The notes beneath the pieces are model-generated. The model was given only the letters and a program-made list of their open reading frames with translations. It was not told the origin of the DNA and made no database searches. Positions 21,011 to 35,989 of a stretch of DNA of 64,000 nucleotides are shown piece after piece. Position 1 is the stretch's first letter. Every line of letters begins with the position of its first letter. The translations under genes were made by a program, and so were the position numbers. Origin of the DNA: Pelecanus crispus. Lineage: Eukaryota > Chordata > Aves > Pelecaniformes > Pelecanidae. The stretch covers positions 15,167,397-15,231,396 of the forward strand of contig NC_134652.1 of the NCBI RefSeq assembly GCF_030463565.1, in the 5' to 3' direction.

Positions 21011-24000
21011 CAGTCTCTCCTGTGCCAAAAATAATGTTGCAAAATGTATGGCGGAAACAAACCTACGTTGGTTTCTGATAGACGAGATGACTTAATAGGG
21101 CAGTACTGTTTCTTGTAGCACATGCAGTTTTAAAAATTCCTGGAACCGCTGAGATTATGAAACCCTCAAGTTTATTCCCTTGCTAGCGTTTCTAAAGGCT
21201 GCCAAGCTGGATACTAAGGATCCTCTCTGGCGTGGTCTTGAGAACATTCCTCCCAAGGCACAATTGCTTATGTTTTAAAAGACTTTTTTTTTAGCTCTGG
21301 AAGATTTACCATTTGAACCTCAAAGATTGCAAAATGCTTTCTAAGCAGTCGCTTAGAAATGTCCCCCTTTTAGCTATACAAATGGTCCCCTGTGTCAGTT
21401 TAGAATAACATCTTGTCACTGACTGAAATATATTGTATTGATCCATGTACCTGTTTGTTACTAGCGAATAAATCGAAAATATGAAGATTTTCAGGTCCTT
21501 TCAGGTGCTACGTGGTTTTATCGAAAACCAGAAACAAAACTACATTTTGCTCTTCGGTTTGCATGCTGAATTTGTAGTTCTGGCAGTGAGGAAACCCTGG
21601 TGTTTTACTTGCAAACCGCTCAGCTTAGCTCTGGAAGTCTGTCACAGTCCCTGTCAGCCCGTGTCAACCTAAACATATTTTAGAGTAGAACTGCTATTTA
21701 AAATAATCTATTGCCATTAGCCTGGAGTCCAAAAGATCGTTCAGGAACTTGCTGGTTTGATTAACAGCAGTTGGAGTTTGTTCAAGCACAGACTCGGTTT
21801 CATTATATAGTACAATACAACCTTTACTCTGTATAGCATCATTCAAACAAATTGAATGGCAAAATGCACCACCGAATTACATTTAAAATGCTCCATTGAA
21901 TTAAGTACAATTGCAGAGATAAATGGGGAGAAAAATTTTAAGAATGGGAGAAATATTTTCAGCTGAGGTTTGAAATTAACAGCCCGTTAGTATATTTGCA
22001 TTGGTAGCGTTAGTGTTACACGCTGTTTCTAGGATATGCGCTAGCAAAAATCAGATGCAAGCTGAAATTTTCCCAGGCAAATTTCCAGTTTGTAGGCAGT
22101 TTTTATTAAAAATAAATCCCCCTTGAATTGTTGTTCCTTGTCATGTTTGATTCCTAATGTACCTTGAATTGAAAGTTAATAGACCTTTCCTAAAATCACT
22201 AGAAATATTTATCCTAGACTTTCTTTTAACTTCCAGGGGAATGTTTGGTTTTGAAAAAACAGAAATCTTAGTGTGGTGTTTACTGGTAAACACTGTGGTA
22301 CTGTACTCTTTGGGAAAATATTGTAAGGAGCGTTTTATTTCCTTTAAAAATATACAAGTATATTATTTTTGCGTCTAAAGTAAAAGGGAAGGAAGCTATT
22401 AAAATACAACATTTAACTGATGCTTACTGAAAAAGCAGATCGGTTTATTTGCTAACATCATACCTGCTATTTGCAGTTCAGCTTAACAAAATAATGCTTC
22501 AGTTAAAAACTGGGAGATGGGTGGTTAGCTTGCGGCGTGAGCTGTTATCTGGGGGTGGCCTCGGGCCAGCTGCAGAGTAGGTTTGCGGTGCTCCGGGACA
22601 AACTGAGATGATCTGCAACCTTTGAATCCTACAGAAACTGTAGATACCGACTCACAAGGAGGTGCAGGAAGAAGGGCCACCTGCAGCTCTGCCCTGAAAA
22701 TCTTAGGCGAGAGACAAAAGCGAGGTCACGCAGTCGCAGTCAGCGAGCCCGTTCTTTGGCAGGAATTTGAAATTGGGGAGCGCTATGGGATCTGGGTGGT
22801 TCAGTACCGTGCAACCTGCCGCTGCCCGGCCACCGGTGAAAACGCTGCGGAGGTGTGTGACGACCCGCAGTCACGTTAGCACGCAGGAGCTGCTGGGCCA
22901 GGGGAAGGTGGATTGACGGTCTCCAGCCAGGCTGCAGTGGAAAGTTGTCGTAGGAACTGGCTTGCTCTTTGGCAGGGCCGTGCCTTGTCTTCACTCCTTT
23001 GAAAGAACACCTCAGTAACTAAGTGCCTCGGGATAAGAAACACGCGTGTGCCTTCCAGCGTAAACCCACAAAGAGAGCAAGGCGCTTCAGCTCTACGCCA
23101 GGGGAAACTGAGGACAGCGCTGTATGTCAGCAGAGGACAGCCTGAGTGATGTACCTTGGGATGCGTTCGCGGTGCCTGCTCTACGCCGTGTCCTTGCCTC
23201 GGGGTGGCTCGCGAACGCTGGGTGTCCTGATATAAAACAGCTGTGGCTTTTTTAGCAGTGAGAATAATAGGACAGAAAACCGAACAGAATGTGCCCGGGA
23301 GTGGAAGCCTTGTCTCGCTCTTTGGGATGTGTTTGGGATGAGATATGTTACAAAGTCAGTGCATGGGAATTCTTCACTTATTGTCTGTACTGCATCTACT
23401 TTTTAAAATTTTATTTATAGTGTCAGCGGCACAAATACCATTTGAAATTGTATTTGAAATGGCCACAATCTGAGTCTTCAGAAGTTGGCTATTCCATGCT
23501 GAAGCATATCTTATTCTTTGAGCATCTCCAAAGTGCACATTCGTATAAATATTTCCTATTGTAAAATGTCTGTTTTGTGCTACTAAAGAAATTATTTTTA
23601 TGTGTCACGGTTATGATGCTTGTAGCAATGAGCTGTATTTTGCTTTTTAATCATTATGACTCCTTAACTGGAATGGTTCCTAAAACCTTGGACTGTGTAC
23701 TCTACATAGAGAGCATGTATAACACGAGTCTGCTTTCTTAACACAACCAAGAGAGAATCCAGCATGTACAATAAATAGAACTTAATATACAGCAAATAGG
23801 CCTTAAGCAACATCTGGAAAAAATTGCGTAGGTATTTAAGGTAGCCACTGCTATCAAGCAGTTGATAATCTAAACCCGCCTACAGAAGAGTAGTCGTTAA
23901 GTCTCATGCATGTGTTGGCAGGGCTAAAAAGGTGCTTGGGAGACCTGCCTGTATGAAGCCATATTAGGAGAAATACATTTCTGACATGACAGCATGAGAT

Positions 24001-27000
24001 CAAGAAGGGAGCCTGAGTAATTCAGCCTAAAAAAACCCACAGCAGTCTGTGTCGAATCTTACTACCTATCTGAATGTGTAACAGTGTGTGCACCTTACTA
24101 TAAGCTCAAATGCAGATTTGCTTTTACTTCCCAGACAGTTGGGTCCCCAAACGTAGGAGTAGTGAATGGCTGTGTGCCAGCCCTCTCAGTCCTGTCGCTT
24201 TTTCAAGTCTGGTACAGGATGGTAGAGGCTAAACTTGTTGCTTGCTGGTGACCTTAGCTTATCATCCTCTGGGCATGAATACCTGCTGCAGGATTTACCA
24301 GCACAGCCAGCCCTTTTTTGGTAGTTTCATTAGAGAGAAAGTTCTGACTAAACTGGGGAGGTTGGAAACCCTGCTGTGATTATCTGCATGCCACCTTCTC
24401 TTAACGTGTAAGCAAGAAAACAAGTGAGTTCTTACCCCAAAGCTAAAACGGCTTTAAATTTTGCAAAGGTGTGAGTCCATTAAATGTGGAGAGCAGGAGT
24501 CACAGTAATGAGATACCTATAGAAATTACGCTGGGACGTGAGCAACCTGTTGGTTTCTCTTTTGAAATGAGAGGATGTGTGGGCACAGCTTCTGTAGGTG
24601 GATGGGAGAAGAAAGGGCGGCCCAAGGAGATGTGATTCTTTTGAGATTTGAAGGTGGCTCCAAAGTGAAGTAAGTTGGTAGAAACAGATGAGTGGGAGCA
24701 ACGCACTCTAGTACTGCTTGTGTTGTACCCATCCTGTAAATAAGAAGACAGTTTCAGTCTCCAAAACTACCATGCTGGCTCTTTTCGCCACAAGTGATTT
24801 ATTTAAAAACAAAGATTCCTTGAAGTCATTATGCGGTACAAACGTGGCTTAATTTAGTTATAGAGTATTCACAGCTCTCAGCTGCCTTCCAGATATTTTC
24901 AAACAAAGACTTAGTATTTTGCATATATGCTTACTACAGGATTATCGTTTAACCTTTCTTGGCACAATTGGTTCAGAGGAAACGGTAAACCAGAGATTTC
25001 ATGTACAGGTTTCTGCAGGAGGCTCTGAAGTAGAGTGGTTTTCCACTGCTAAGAACAGGCCTTTGCATCAGCTGGCTTTGACCCAGGCCTTGTAGTTCTC
25101 CCTGTTAGCGTTGGCATAATACATAAAATACTTCAGATACGTTCTTGCTAGATTTTCAGGAAGCAAACTCTCGCTGAACCCTCCAGGAAGGCGCACTTCC
25201 CCAAAATACTTTCCAGCTGGGGTGGTCCGGCTTTGGCAGTTGTGGTGGCCAGATCTGGACTGTGGGACCTTCTGGGTGGGTTGCCCCTTTCTTGTGTGAG
25301 CTGCTGCCTTTCCCCTGGCAGCAGCTGCTGCCTGCGCTGCTGCGGTAGCAACAGCTGCATCCCAGCTGTGTGCGCTGGGTTCGGGAGGAAACGTTTAGCT
25401 GTTCAGGCAGTGTTTGCTGCTGAAATCAGTATTCCTTATCTCCTTTGGAGAACGGTAGCGGTGAGTGGGAATCAACTCCTGCTTTACTACTTGGTCTGTG
25501 CTCCTCTTGGCATTTGCATCAAATGTAGGGCATCTGGCTGTGGCATATAACGAGAAAATTTCTAGTTGCCTTCTAAAGTAACCTAGAAAGGAAGGTAAAT
25601 TTGAAAGATTGAAGACCGATGGTTTAGCATAAAGCATACCAAAATCTCTAGACCAGCTGAAGGCAGCTGTTTGGGTCGATTCAGTTGGTGATGAGTTGCA
25701 CATAGGCATGCACGGCGAATAGTTAGGAACATGGGGTCAGAGAAGAGCATGTGAATGTTCTGCCCTCAGAAACCCAAAGAGGTGCTGAGTGAGATTTATG
25801 CCAGTGCTTTGTAATCATAACACAGTGATTACCAATAATAACATGTAAGAGTAAATGCTAGTAAAAGGTAGGCTGCTTAGGCAGTTTTGGAAGTCAGTAA
25901 GTAGAACCAGTTGTAATTAAAAATGAATAACCTTTTTAGATGTTGATTTCCTTTGCTTTCTCCATCTCCATCTGAGATACCGTTTTTTTTTTCCCCACAA
26001 GGGAACAGCTGAACCTGTTGGCAAAAGTATTTCAAATGTTTCTTTCTGATCTTTTCAAGTCACTTTTTTTGATGTTACAAAGCAATTCCATTTCAAGACT
26101 ATGCAGAGACATAGGTGGCCTTTGAAGTCACAGGAAAGGGGTGCAAGATTTGGTCCTGAGTGTCCTGGTTCAATCATGTCCTTTCTGATATCCTGTGCAG
26201 TGTTCACTGAGACCATTTAAGAACAGATACCCATAATAGCTGCATAGTTGTTTCTTTTTCATTGCTTGTTCAGTTCCACTTTTATAATATTATTCTTCTG
26301 TGTGTCTGCTTTTAGGTTGGGATGAGTTCATTCCCTGAAGAAAAACGGATCAGTTGAACATAAATTGCAGGTGCTCTAAGCGCCAGTTAGCTTGAGGCTG
26401 ACCCTGGAAACTGCTCTTCCAGTTCAGTTCCTGTAGCTTTCCCATCACTGAATACAAGTGGCTGAGTGAAGCTGGAAAGAGGAATTTGACATAGAAGCAA
26501 GCCAGACTGGTAAATCATCTGTTAGTTCTGCTGTCTGGAAACTGAGGCAGGAGTCAGATTTCATTTTCCGCTTCATGTCGCAAGCATCGGTCGGTGCACC
26601 AGGAATGTTTAAAAGAGCAGGTCAGCCAAGGCAGTGCCTGTTTTGAGTCTTTCGGTGTTTTGGGATGTTGCATTTCCACATCGCTTCCTTTGTTAAAAAA
26701 AGGAAAATAAGACATTGTCTGAAGGGAAGTACAAACACGTGAATGGGGTCTCTCTGAAGGGAGAAGTGGTCAGCAGACCTTTTCCACCTGTGATCAAAAG
26801 CAGGGCTGCAGCTGACAGGGCTGGATAAAGCTCCGCTAGGGAAAAATTATAAAAATGAGTATTTGCTACCTAAAGCTGTAAGCGGTTCAAGTAAGTAGAC
26901 ACAAAATCCCTCTTGTCTGTTCTTCAAAATGCTTGCTTTACCCAAAAGTGTCACTGCTAAGCAGCGACTAGCATACCAGACAATCTTCTGCAAAGTCCTT

Positions 27001-29409
27001 TTTAGTTAATGATATGGATTTAGCCTCTAGAAGGCATTAGCTTGTCTGTTACATTAACCACTTGGTGACTGCAGACATCTCGAGCAGAACGTCTCACGTA
27101 TTCTGGTTTTTATTAGTATTCTCCTTATAGTGGTGTTGAAATGGGATGACTTTATAGAGAGTGAGTATGTTAAGAAATGGCCATGCTGGAATCATCAGCA
27201 GATGTGTGTGATATTTTATGAGCAAATTTTATACAAATTGGAAAGAGCTTTACTTGCTGTGATCTGAGATGAAATATCCATCTGTAGCCTTCAATAATTT
27301 GGAGACTTTTGTAACTTCTGATCCAGGGAAATAACACTGTGGCCTTCCTAAGAGTTTGTTAAAAACACATTTGTAATCTAACCTTTCCTGGTTTTTTTCC
27401 CCGTGATACTAGATTAGGTAGGTTCTTAACCTCTTGTTTCACGTGTATTGTAACTTATCTTGCAATATTGCACTGGCAGTTTTACAAACCAAGGCCAAAA
27501 AACTCTGCTTGCTAGACTTGAGCAATCAGGAGGGAATGGATGATGAAAAACTAACAATGTTTTACTCATCTACCACTCATATTCCTTCACTCAGATTTCT
27601 TCACAGAATATTTAGTGAGTAGATATTAACAAAGACAGTAATAAAAAGCACTTTCAGTCCTCATAAATTGATGTGTGCTGGTGGGGTTAAGAGCAAATGT
27701 TGGAAAGGTTAGGACATGTAGAGAACTGTCTTCCTGTGTTGTGATGCTCCGAGCCAGGCTCGGATTTTTTTCAGTTGCTGTTTTGAAGGCAATTAGAAGG
27801 AAGCATTTTTGTGGCTGCATAGGAGGCTTTGTGCTGGCTGGGCACGTGGTCACCTTTTTTTCAGTGGCTACAGTAGGTCAGGTAACGTGCTGAAAAAGAA
27901 GTCCTTCTTAGTGAATGAGGGCTGTCGTACTAGTCTGCTTGGGACAAACATTTTTTAAAGGCATCTCAGAGCCCGGGGGATTCAAGCTGTTTGCTCATCT
28001 GCAGCAGGAGCACAAGACTGCCCTGCTGAATGAGTCTTCAGGTCTACACTGACAAGGTACTTGAGGTTCCCTGAAGAGAGAAGTCTCGGACAGAGGGAAA
28101 GTTCAGCATCGGGAACTCTCGGCTCTGGTTTTGGGATAACAGGGACCTGCTGCTGATGCCTTCTTAGTTGTTCGTTAATGTTCTCTCACTCTTCAGGCTG
28201 ACATGTTTCTTCCAGGTCACAGCTGATGGAGTAGGTCTGTCACTTCATCCGTGTTCCCTCTGAGCACCGTCTATGCTGAGACAAGTACAGAGAGAGCACG
28301 ATGTGTGTCCTCCTCAGCTCCTGCCAGGGAACAGTATGCTATGTCAGCAGGATTGATTCAACCTATTAAAAACCAGTGGGCTGAAGGGACCATGGAAAGA
28401 CGACTTTGCTTTCCTCAAATGAACTTGGTGGTTTGTGTTTTGCTTGGATGGGGTAGTAAAAAGTTTCCGAAGAAAAAAAGTTGATACAGTTGGAAAACAG
28501 CATAACGTAGGCCTTTGTTATCACTTGATAAAGCTGAGACAGTTAGGTTATCAAAGAGAAGCCAGAGACTTTGCAAAAGCTCAAAGTCATCATAGATGTT
28601 CAGTTATTTTACTGATTAATTAAGTTACGAAGGCTGCCTAAGGAATGCTGTATGAATTAGCAGTCTTTTGGAAGAGCATGGGAATACTGCAGAGAAAGTA
28701 TTTGTAAAATTAATTTACCTGTAGAGTTTCCTGCAGTGGTGCCTTGGTACTACACATCTGTCAAGATTAAATGAGATTTGGGGGCTGATTACATCTAGGT
28801 GGGGACACTATTGTGCCCTAAGGACAGACTTGTAATTTCATTTGTAATCAGGCAGACTGTAATTGCTATGTTTGCCTCCGATTAAAAAAACAGGTCAGAA
28901 AAGAAATGAATTGTGCTCTTTATGCAGAGGGAAACTTCACACCGTAAGAGCACTTCAAAACACCTACAGGCTTCACGTTCCCTGTTCTTTCATCTTTGTG
29001 CTTGCTCAGTTGGTAGGTCTGTGTAGCTTGCTTCTCATCAGCAAGGAGCTGCTGTGTGGGACTGCTTGCTAAGAACAGAGTGCAGGAAAGGTTTTGAATA
29101 CGCACCTTTCTGGTCTCCATGATGACTGATAAGTACATGTCCCACCTCTGGTTTGGGGCAAAAGAGGATTTCTGTGTGGCTCAGGTGAGGGGTACCTGTG
29201 GTTACTGAACTAGGAGGAACATAGGGAAGGAGGGAGTTGTACTTCTGGCCTTTGTGAGCATGTTGGGAGAGTGTTAGAGCCAGCCCAGGAGTGAATCTGA
29301 TGAGCTGAGCCTGGATGCGGAAGACTCTTGCCATTCTACCCTGAAAGGCTAGAGCAGCCTCAGGGAAGGCTTCTTGGAAGAGAGATGGGTAACCATTCTT
29401 AAGGACAAC

Positions 29410-29478
29410 ATTGGTGGTGTTGGGTTGATGGTTGGACTGATGATCTTAGAGATCCTTTCCAACCTTAATGATTCCTAG
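29410..29478 (+). mobile_element. CR1 3'-end fragment
   Basis: Matches the CR1 3' terminus: GGTGTTGGGTTGATGGTTGG, then GATGATCTTAGAGATCC, TTTCCAACCTTAATGATTCC. It is very short, truncated on its 5' side and diverged. It lies in NT5C2 intron 1, sense to the gene. Confidence 0.7.
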
Positions 29479-29548
29479 TTTTTACTCTCATTAAAAAATA
29501 ATCCAGCCACCAAGCCAGGAAGCATGAAATTACTACTCTACCCTTAAT

Positions 29549-29634
29549 TGGTTTAGTGGTGGACTTGGTAGTGTTAGGTTAATGGTTTGACTGGATGATC
29601 TTAAAGGTCTTCTCCAACCTAAACGATTCTAAGT
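29549..29634 (+). mobile_element. CR1 3'-end fragment, second copy
   Basis: GGTTTAGTGGTGGACTTGG, then GTTAGGTTAATGGTTTGAC, GGATGATCTTAAAGGTC and CCAACCTAAACGATTC: the canonical CR1 3' end, better preserved than the copy 70 bases to its left and in the same orientation. No coding capacity. Confidence 0.8.
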
Positions 29635-32600
29635 AGGAAACCTGTGAAGTCTGTAGTAAGCTAGTATGCATCTGGAGCCCTATATGTTAGGATAACTGAG
29701 AATCAAGATCCTCTTTACTAAATGATTTATGTATTTATCTTCACAGTGCCCTTTATAGCTGAGGAGTATCATTATTTTATCTTGTTTGTGTTTTGTGGAC
29801 AAACAGCAAGTTGAAAACTGGCCAAGTTTTGCATATGAAGTCTGTGGTCTTGCTGGGTATTAAGGCTTTCTCTCCCGTGTCTGTCTTGGTTCCATAGTCC
29901 TCAGCTCATCCTTCTTTTTGGAAAGATGGGTTTATTTGTCAATGATCTGCCTGTTATTGGTGGGTAAGATCTCAAAAGGAAGAGAGAGCAAGTTAGTATG
30001 TGAGCGTTTGGTAAGCTTTTTCCTTAAAGAAAGTGGGAGGAGAAGGGAACGACGCTGGTAAAGAAAACTCTTAGCAGGGAAAAAAAAATGTTCTCATTGG
30101 TTTTGACAGAGCAGCTCTCAGAATTACCGAATCGTCTTCAGCTGTTGATCTCTGTTTATTTTCAGTAACTTTTTTTATGAGGAGGAGCCAGTGTTCCCCA
30201 GTTCAAGTATGCCAGCTTCTTTTCTCAGCAGCATGTCCCTTGGCAAGTGTTGTGTCCAGAGCCCTGGGACTCACGCTGACTAGCCGGCTGGCTATCTGTG
30301 CCGGGGCTGAGCAGGGACTGCTTTCAGCCAAGGCTGGAGGGAGATGTGAAGTCATGTTTCCAGCCTCCGGAGATGGTTCAGATGCTGATTCTTCTGTCAC
30401 ATCTGTTTATGTAGCCCATAAATGTGTAGAGAGGGCCATCCAGCATGGAAGAGGGTTCAGGTGTCTTTAAAAAAGTCATCCTTTTACTTTCAAAGATGAG
30501 AAAAAAGCCAGAATAAGCTTTCGGTATCTTTGCTTTCTCTATAAAATATTAACGAAGCAAGGACCATGACCTTCAGAGACAAGAGGGTTTTTTTACCAGT
30601 AAGCACAGTCAGTAAGGAAAGCCAATAAAAATGTCCTCCCTCACCTTCAGTGTTTAGAAGATAAAGAGGACTATTGTCTGTTTGTGTTATCCAAGCTGAC
30701 CCAGTTGCATGCTTTCAGAATGACTGTGCTACTCATGGGAGTTGTGCATCTTAAATACTTTGTTGGTTGCTACTGTGCTTCTGGAAAGGCCCGTTAAGTC
30801 TATATTTGCTTCCTGAAACACAGTGGAATCTAATCAAAAGCGTCATTGTTTTGAAACACCGTGATCTGCTGCCAAAAGAGCTACTGTTGTATAATCCATA
30901 ATAGCAGGTTAGAGTGGCAGTTGTTCCTTGGTTTGAAATCGGTATGTGGAAGGATGGCTTTCCTGTTCTCTCTCCAGGGCTGGCACGTCTCATCTTGTTC
31001 TCTCTCTTTGGGAACTGTAACTCACAGAGAGGCGTTCAGCTGTCCTGAGTTGGTAATAGATCCTCGCACAGGTTTGAACACTGAGAGTGTTTCTTAGAGG
31101 TAACAAGCTGAAGGGGATGGAAGAAACCGGCAGTCTCCTTTGAGAAGGGGGAGCAATGCTCTGGCTGATGAGTAGCCAGGGGTTTATATATGTCAACTCT
31201 TGCCAGCAAGTTTATTTGTTGCTAAAGATGCTTCAGATTGTTCTGATGTAAAACAACAGAGTTGGAATAGAAAAGTTTATCTTGATTTTCCTTTCTGATT
31301 TGCAGAATTTGGTGTGTTCACTTCCATGCTGACATTTCTGCCTTTTGTGCCGTTTATGTTAACCTGCAGCTCAGTCAGTGCGCTATCATGCTTCATCTTT
31401 TTAGCAATGATACTAGTATTTGCAGATTTCAGTCAAACATTGTATTCCTGTTGTGGTGGGCATTTGTACCAAAGCTTACCTCCTGGTTTTCAGCTAAAGA
31501 AAATACATAGGAACTCTTAAATATTTTCTTTAGGGTAGACTATTACAGCAGAGGGATCAAATTCATCTCTAGTTTTTAATCTTTCACGACCTTGTGCAAC
31601 CAGAGCAATTGCTTACGGGAAAACAGTGTGAGTAAAATATTTGAATTATCATATGGGTTTCTTGCTGGAATTTAACAGCAGGAAGCAAAAAGGAGCGAGA
31701 ACAACATCTTCTTAGCCAGGTCCATGCTTGCTATTGGCAGGCACTTAGTTGCACAGCAGTTTGGGAACCTCCGCAGCAGAGGTTGCTGCAGGCTGCTGAA
31801 GACCTTTTCCCAAGGAAGCGAGTTTCCCAGGGCCATTATGGTGCACATTCATGCTGGTGTTGGCTCAGAAGAGCCTTTGTTTGTCCATTCACCTTCTCTC
31901 CAGGTGAAACCTCTCTCTGGAGGTTTCTTTCCAACGTTGCTTGTGCTTCAGCCTCCTATTCACTGATACATTGATTTATAAGGTGAGGAAGAGTCACCTG
32001 AGGCATGATACTCAGTTTGACCTGCTGTGTAGCTCAGGCTGTTTGACCTTTCTGCATTTATTCTTGATTCTGTAAAAAAAGGCTGATTTAAACATCACCC
32101 CCTCTCCTTCATTTAGACCCCTCTGGTGATGGAAAAGCTGCTTCAGAAATTTAAGTTGTTTCATAATTAACTGTCCTCTCTGTTAATATTTTTTTGTGTG
32201 GATTTATTTAATTTCCAGTCATGGGCTCTTGTTCTGTCATTGCTAGACTGAGAGCCCTCCACAGTCACACTGCTTTCCTGTGCGTAAATGCTTCTAGACT
32301 ATTTTCAAATCACCTGCAGAGCTGCTCTGTAAATTGGCAATCTTCCACTCTAGCCTTACTCTCTTTCACAGCTTTATTCCTTCCTCAGTAGAACCAGTAT
32401 CGTTCTTGAATGGGGACAGCTGGCTGAAGACAGTTTTCCAGCAGTGTTTGTAGCAGTGACAGATAGGCACACAGAGTCCTGCTTGGTAGCCTTGTATATC
32501 CAAGGATCATATTTGACCTGCAGTCACAGCATTTCTTCGAGAGCTCATGTTCGCTGATTCTTCTCTGTGCAATAGTTCTTGCTCTTCTGGATCAAGTCGC

Positions 32601-35600
32601 ACATTCCTTAAGTATGGTCCTCCTCCTTTTTTTCTAGCGGTGGGACCATACAGGGCACCCTAGACTTGGAGAAGTGGAGAACTAGCATTACTTCTAACAA
32701 CCTGTTTGTGTAAGAAGCAGTATGTTGGAAACCACTTAACTGAAATGGTAATTCTGCAGGAAATACTGAGAAGCACGAGCTATATGGAAGCTGGAAGATA
32801 TGCTAATTGGCTCACTGGAGAATTTGTGGTTCCTGTTTCAAGGCAGTAAACTCAGTTAGAGATAGATAAGGAGAATGGGTGGTCTTATGGTATTCAGAGA
32901 GGATCAGATTTGAGGTTTGCTCCTCACAGAGTTGCACTGGAGATTTCATAGTTTTCCAAATTCCTTTCTAACCATCCATAAAATTCATGATAATTAAATG
33001 ATGCTTAAAATATTTTAAATAACTAGTGGTCCTTGGAGTTTCTGAATGAACAGAACTCCTTGGATAGAAATGGATGGTCACCTGAAGAAACTCTAAATTT
33101 ATCTGTGTTTTTTAGTGCATCTAATGCATTTGGGTCCTGGATTATTACTGGAGCTCTAGGCACTGTGCAGCCACTCTGTGAATATGGTTGTCAGTAGAAA
33201 GTCTGATAAAAAAAGTCCATGTAGAATAAGCAGGGTTTTGTTAAATATATTTTACAATATATTTGATATGTAGCCATTACTTTAGCATCTGACTTTATGA
33301 CAGAGATAAAATTCAGCCTGAAATGAAATCAAATCCTATAATAAGCCACATGAGTAGCATTCTCACTTCTTGTACCTTTCCCATCCAGAAATAACCCATG
33401 AGTTACCATCATCTATCAGTCAGACCATGGTCAAATAAATGCTTTACCAATTTCACTAAAAGCATGGTCTTGGAAAAAGCAGCTTCATGGATGTCAGCAC
33501 TGTGGTGGAGTCCAAGAGAAACAGCTGCCCCTTTCCTGCGGGAGGACTCAAAGACAGCATCGGAGATTGCAGGCTTGGAGGTGGGAGGGTTAGTACAATC
33601 TGTGGAGCAAGGAGAGTGTTACCAGTCTTAATGTAATCCAGTGGGTCTTTGTATACTGCAAGTGGGATCTGCTGTGAGCTTGATATATGTGCCTGTGGTT
33701 AACCTTAACAGGTTCTAAATAGCAGATCTCTACCTCTTTAATACCCTGTAATGGGCATACAGAATTATCCTGCTTAAACCCAACCTCAGGTATTAATTAT
33801 CATGAGCTGAGAGTACGCTTTGAAGTGTCTCTCGGAAGTAATTTAGTATTCTAACAGGAAGAGCATATTTCGTCCTTCCTGCCATCATGAACCTGAAGCC
33901 TTGCTGTCAGAGAGGAGGCCACCCAGAAGTGGAAGTTCTTCAAGTGAATAACTTAACTTTAGGCCCAAGGAGGAAAAAAAAAGTCAATTTTCTGGTTTAG
34001 GTCATTTACAAGCTTCACTGCTTGTATTTGGAAACTGCAGGCTTTCCAATGTTGCCTGAGATCTCAAGTCATGGACATATTAATTTTCCAAAAGCATCAC
34101 TAATTGAAAACACCTTTTGGAAACAATTTGCTATTGGCTATTAAGCAGAAGGGTTGGCAGTAAAACACAGAGTAGTTTGAATTGTCATTCCAGAGCTGTG
34201 GGGGAGAGGAGAGGAACGGTGCGAGCTAACAGAGCTGGTGTGTAAGGCTGCAGTTCAGAATAAGATTGAAGCGTCATTCAGCATCCGCGCAATCCCTGCG
34301 GCTTGGAGCGAGTCAGAAGCCTACTGCACTGGGGCTTGTGTCATGCGTATCTACAGGTAGTTCTTAGTCTTCAAGAATTTGTAGACATGATCTAGATACC
34401 TCGTGTAACTGATACCTTGACCAAGGCTGATTATATTTTTGTCTTCAAATTCTTCATTAATTGAATCCAGTGTTGTCATTTTCAATACGTTTCCTAGGTT
34501 TGCCATCAGGTAAAGCTGAATTAGCCTAAAATATACTCAGCTAATTATTTTAGGATTGCTGGGGACACATTATCAGACTGGCTGGTCAAACATGTTCATC
34601 TCTGATGTGTATTCCGTAACATTCTCTTTGGTTGCAAATTGAATGGGACATACTTCATTGAGGGATTAACACACTATCATCCTTTTTATTTCAATGCAAA
34701 CTAGAAATAGTTCTTGAAGAATTCTACCCCTTCTGCATTATTCCTCACCTCTGTCCAGTAATGCCCCTGCTCCCTTGCTAGGATTTCTCTTGTTCCTACA
34801 ATACTTTAAAAAATCTCATTTTTAGTGTCCTTAGCTCTGCAAAGGTGGGAGCTCCGCCAAATTTTGCAAGTTGGTTTATCACAAGACTTTTTTCTTTTTA
34901 CATTGCACTAGTAGGAGCTAAAGGAGTAGTTTGTCCTGTTTTCCAGTGTGTTTTGGTGGTACTCCTGGATTCTGTGATCACACTGACTTCTGTACATCTG
35001 GGACCTGGAGTTCTGAATTACCTGGAACATTAAAATGTGGACTGGGGACTCCCCCACCCATTCTCTCTGCATTGTTCTTCCCAAGCAGAGTGTGAGCAGA
35101 GATTTTGGTATTGAGCTCACATGTATAGTTTTTCTGGGTTTCAGAAATGACACTTAACAGACTTCTTTTCTCATTAGTTGGCATTTTTAGTTCTAGAAGG
35201 TCTATGTCACCTTGCCTTCTAGCAGCCCTAAGATGTCTCATCTTTGTCTCTTGTCTGCCATATCCCTTCAGTGAGTTTGTGACACACAAAGTTGGGGTTT
35301 GTGGAGTGTTTGAGGGCTCTTCAATCCTGGACACTAGGTGAGTTGAGTCACCCCTTGGCTGAGATGGGGAGCCTGCACAGAAAGGACTGTTCCAGGGAGG
35401 CAGCCATCACAGGGCTGGCATGTTAGGGGAAGAGGAGTAACTATTGGTATTTATATGTGAACTGATTCATTGCCTTTGCAGAGAGCTTCAGTGTGGGCAT
35501 GGTGCGTGAGATCAAGCACAGTGCGTGAGCGGTGGTGTTGAAGAGGAGACTGAAATGGTTGTGCAGCAAACAAGTAAATAGTTTTGGAGTGTGGGTGCAA

Positions 35601-35989
35601 CATGGGAGAGCCAGGGGTCAATGCAGGGTTTGAATAGGGAGCTGAAGTCAGGCATGTTTAGGAATGTGTAGAAATTTTGAGCTTGCCAAGGGTGCATCAT
35701 TCTAGGTATTATTCCTACTGTGCAGTTTCAAGCAAGGCACATATATCAACGCATACTTATATTTATGAAGCTGGCAATGTTAAACATGAAATTATATTTA
35801 ATACACTTTTTAGCTGACCTCTCACTGTCTGCTAGTTGATGCTAAATATTGAAATTGGAATTTGTGTTAAAGTACGTTGTGCAAAGAAGATGCAGTGTAT
35901 CTGTCTGATTCATCCTGACAGCGGTAGGAACTCACGCTGGTTATTAGCACAGAGACTGAGGAATTAGGACTTTTGCATTTGCTTCCCAC

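Noticed and set aside
26161-26190. TGTCCTGGTT phrase like the start of an avian LTR
   Set aside because: The match ends after about ten bases and no second LTR, primer site or retroviral frame was seen.
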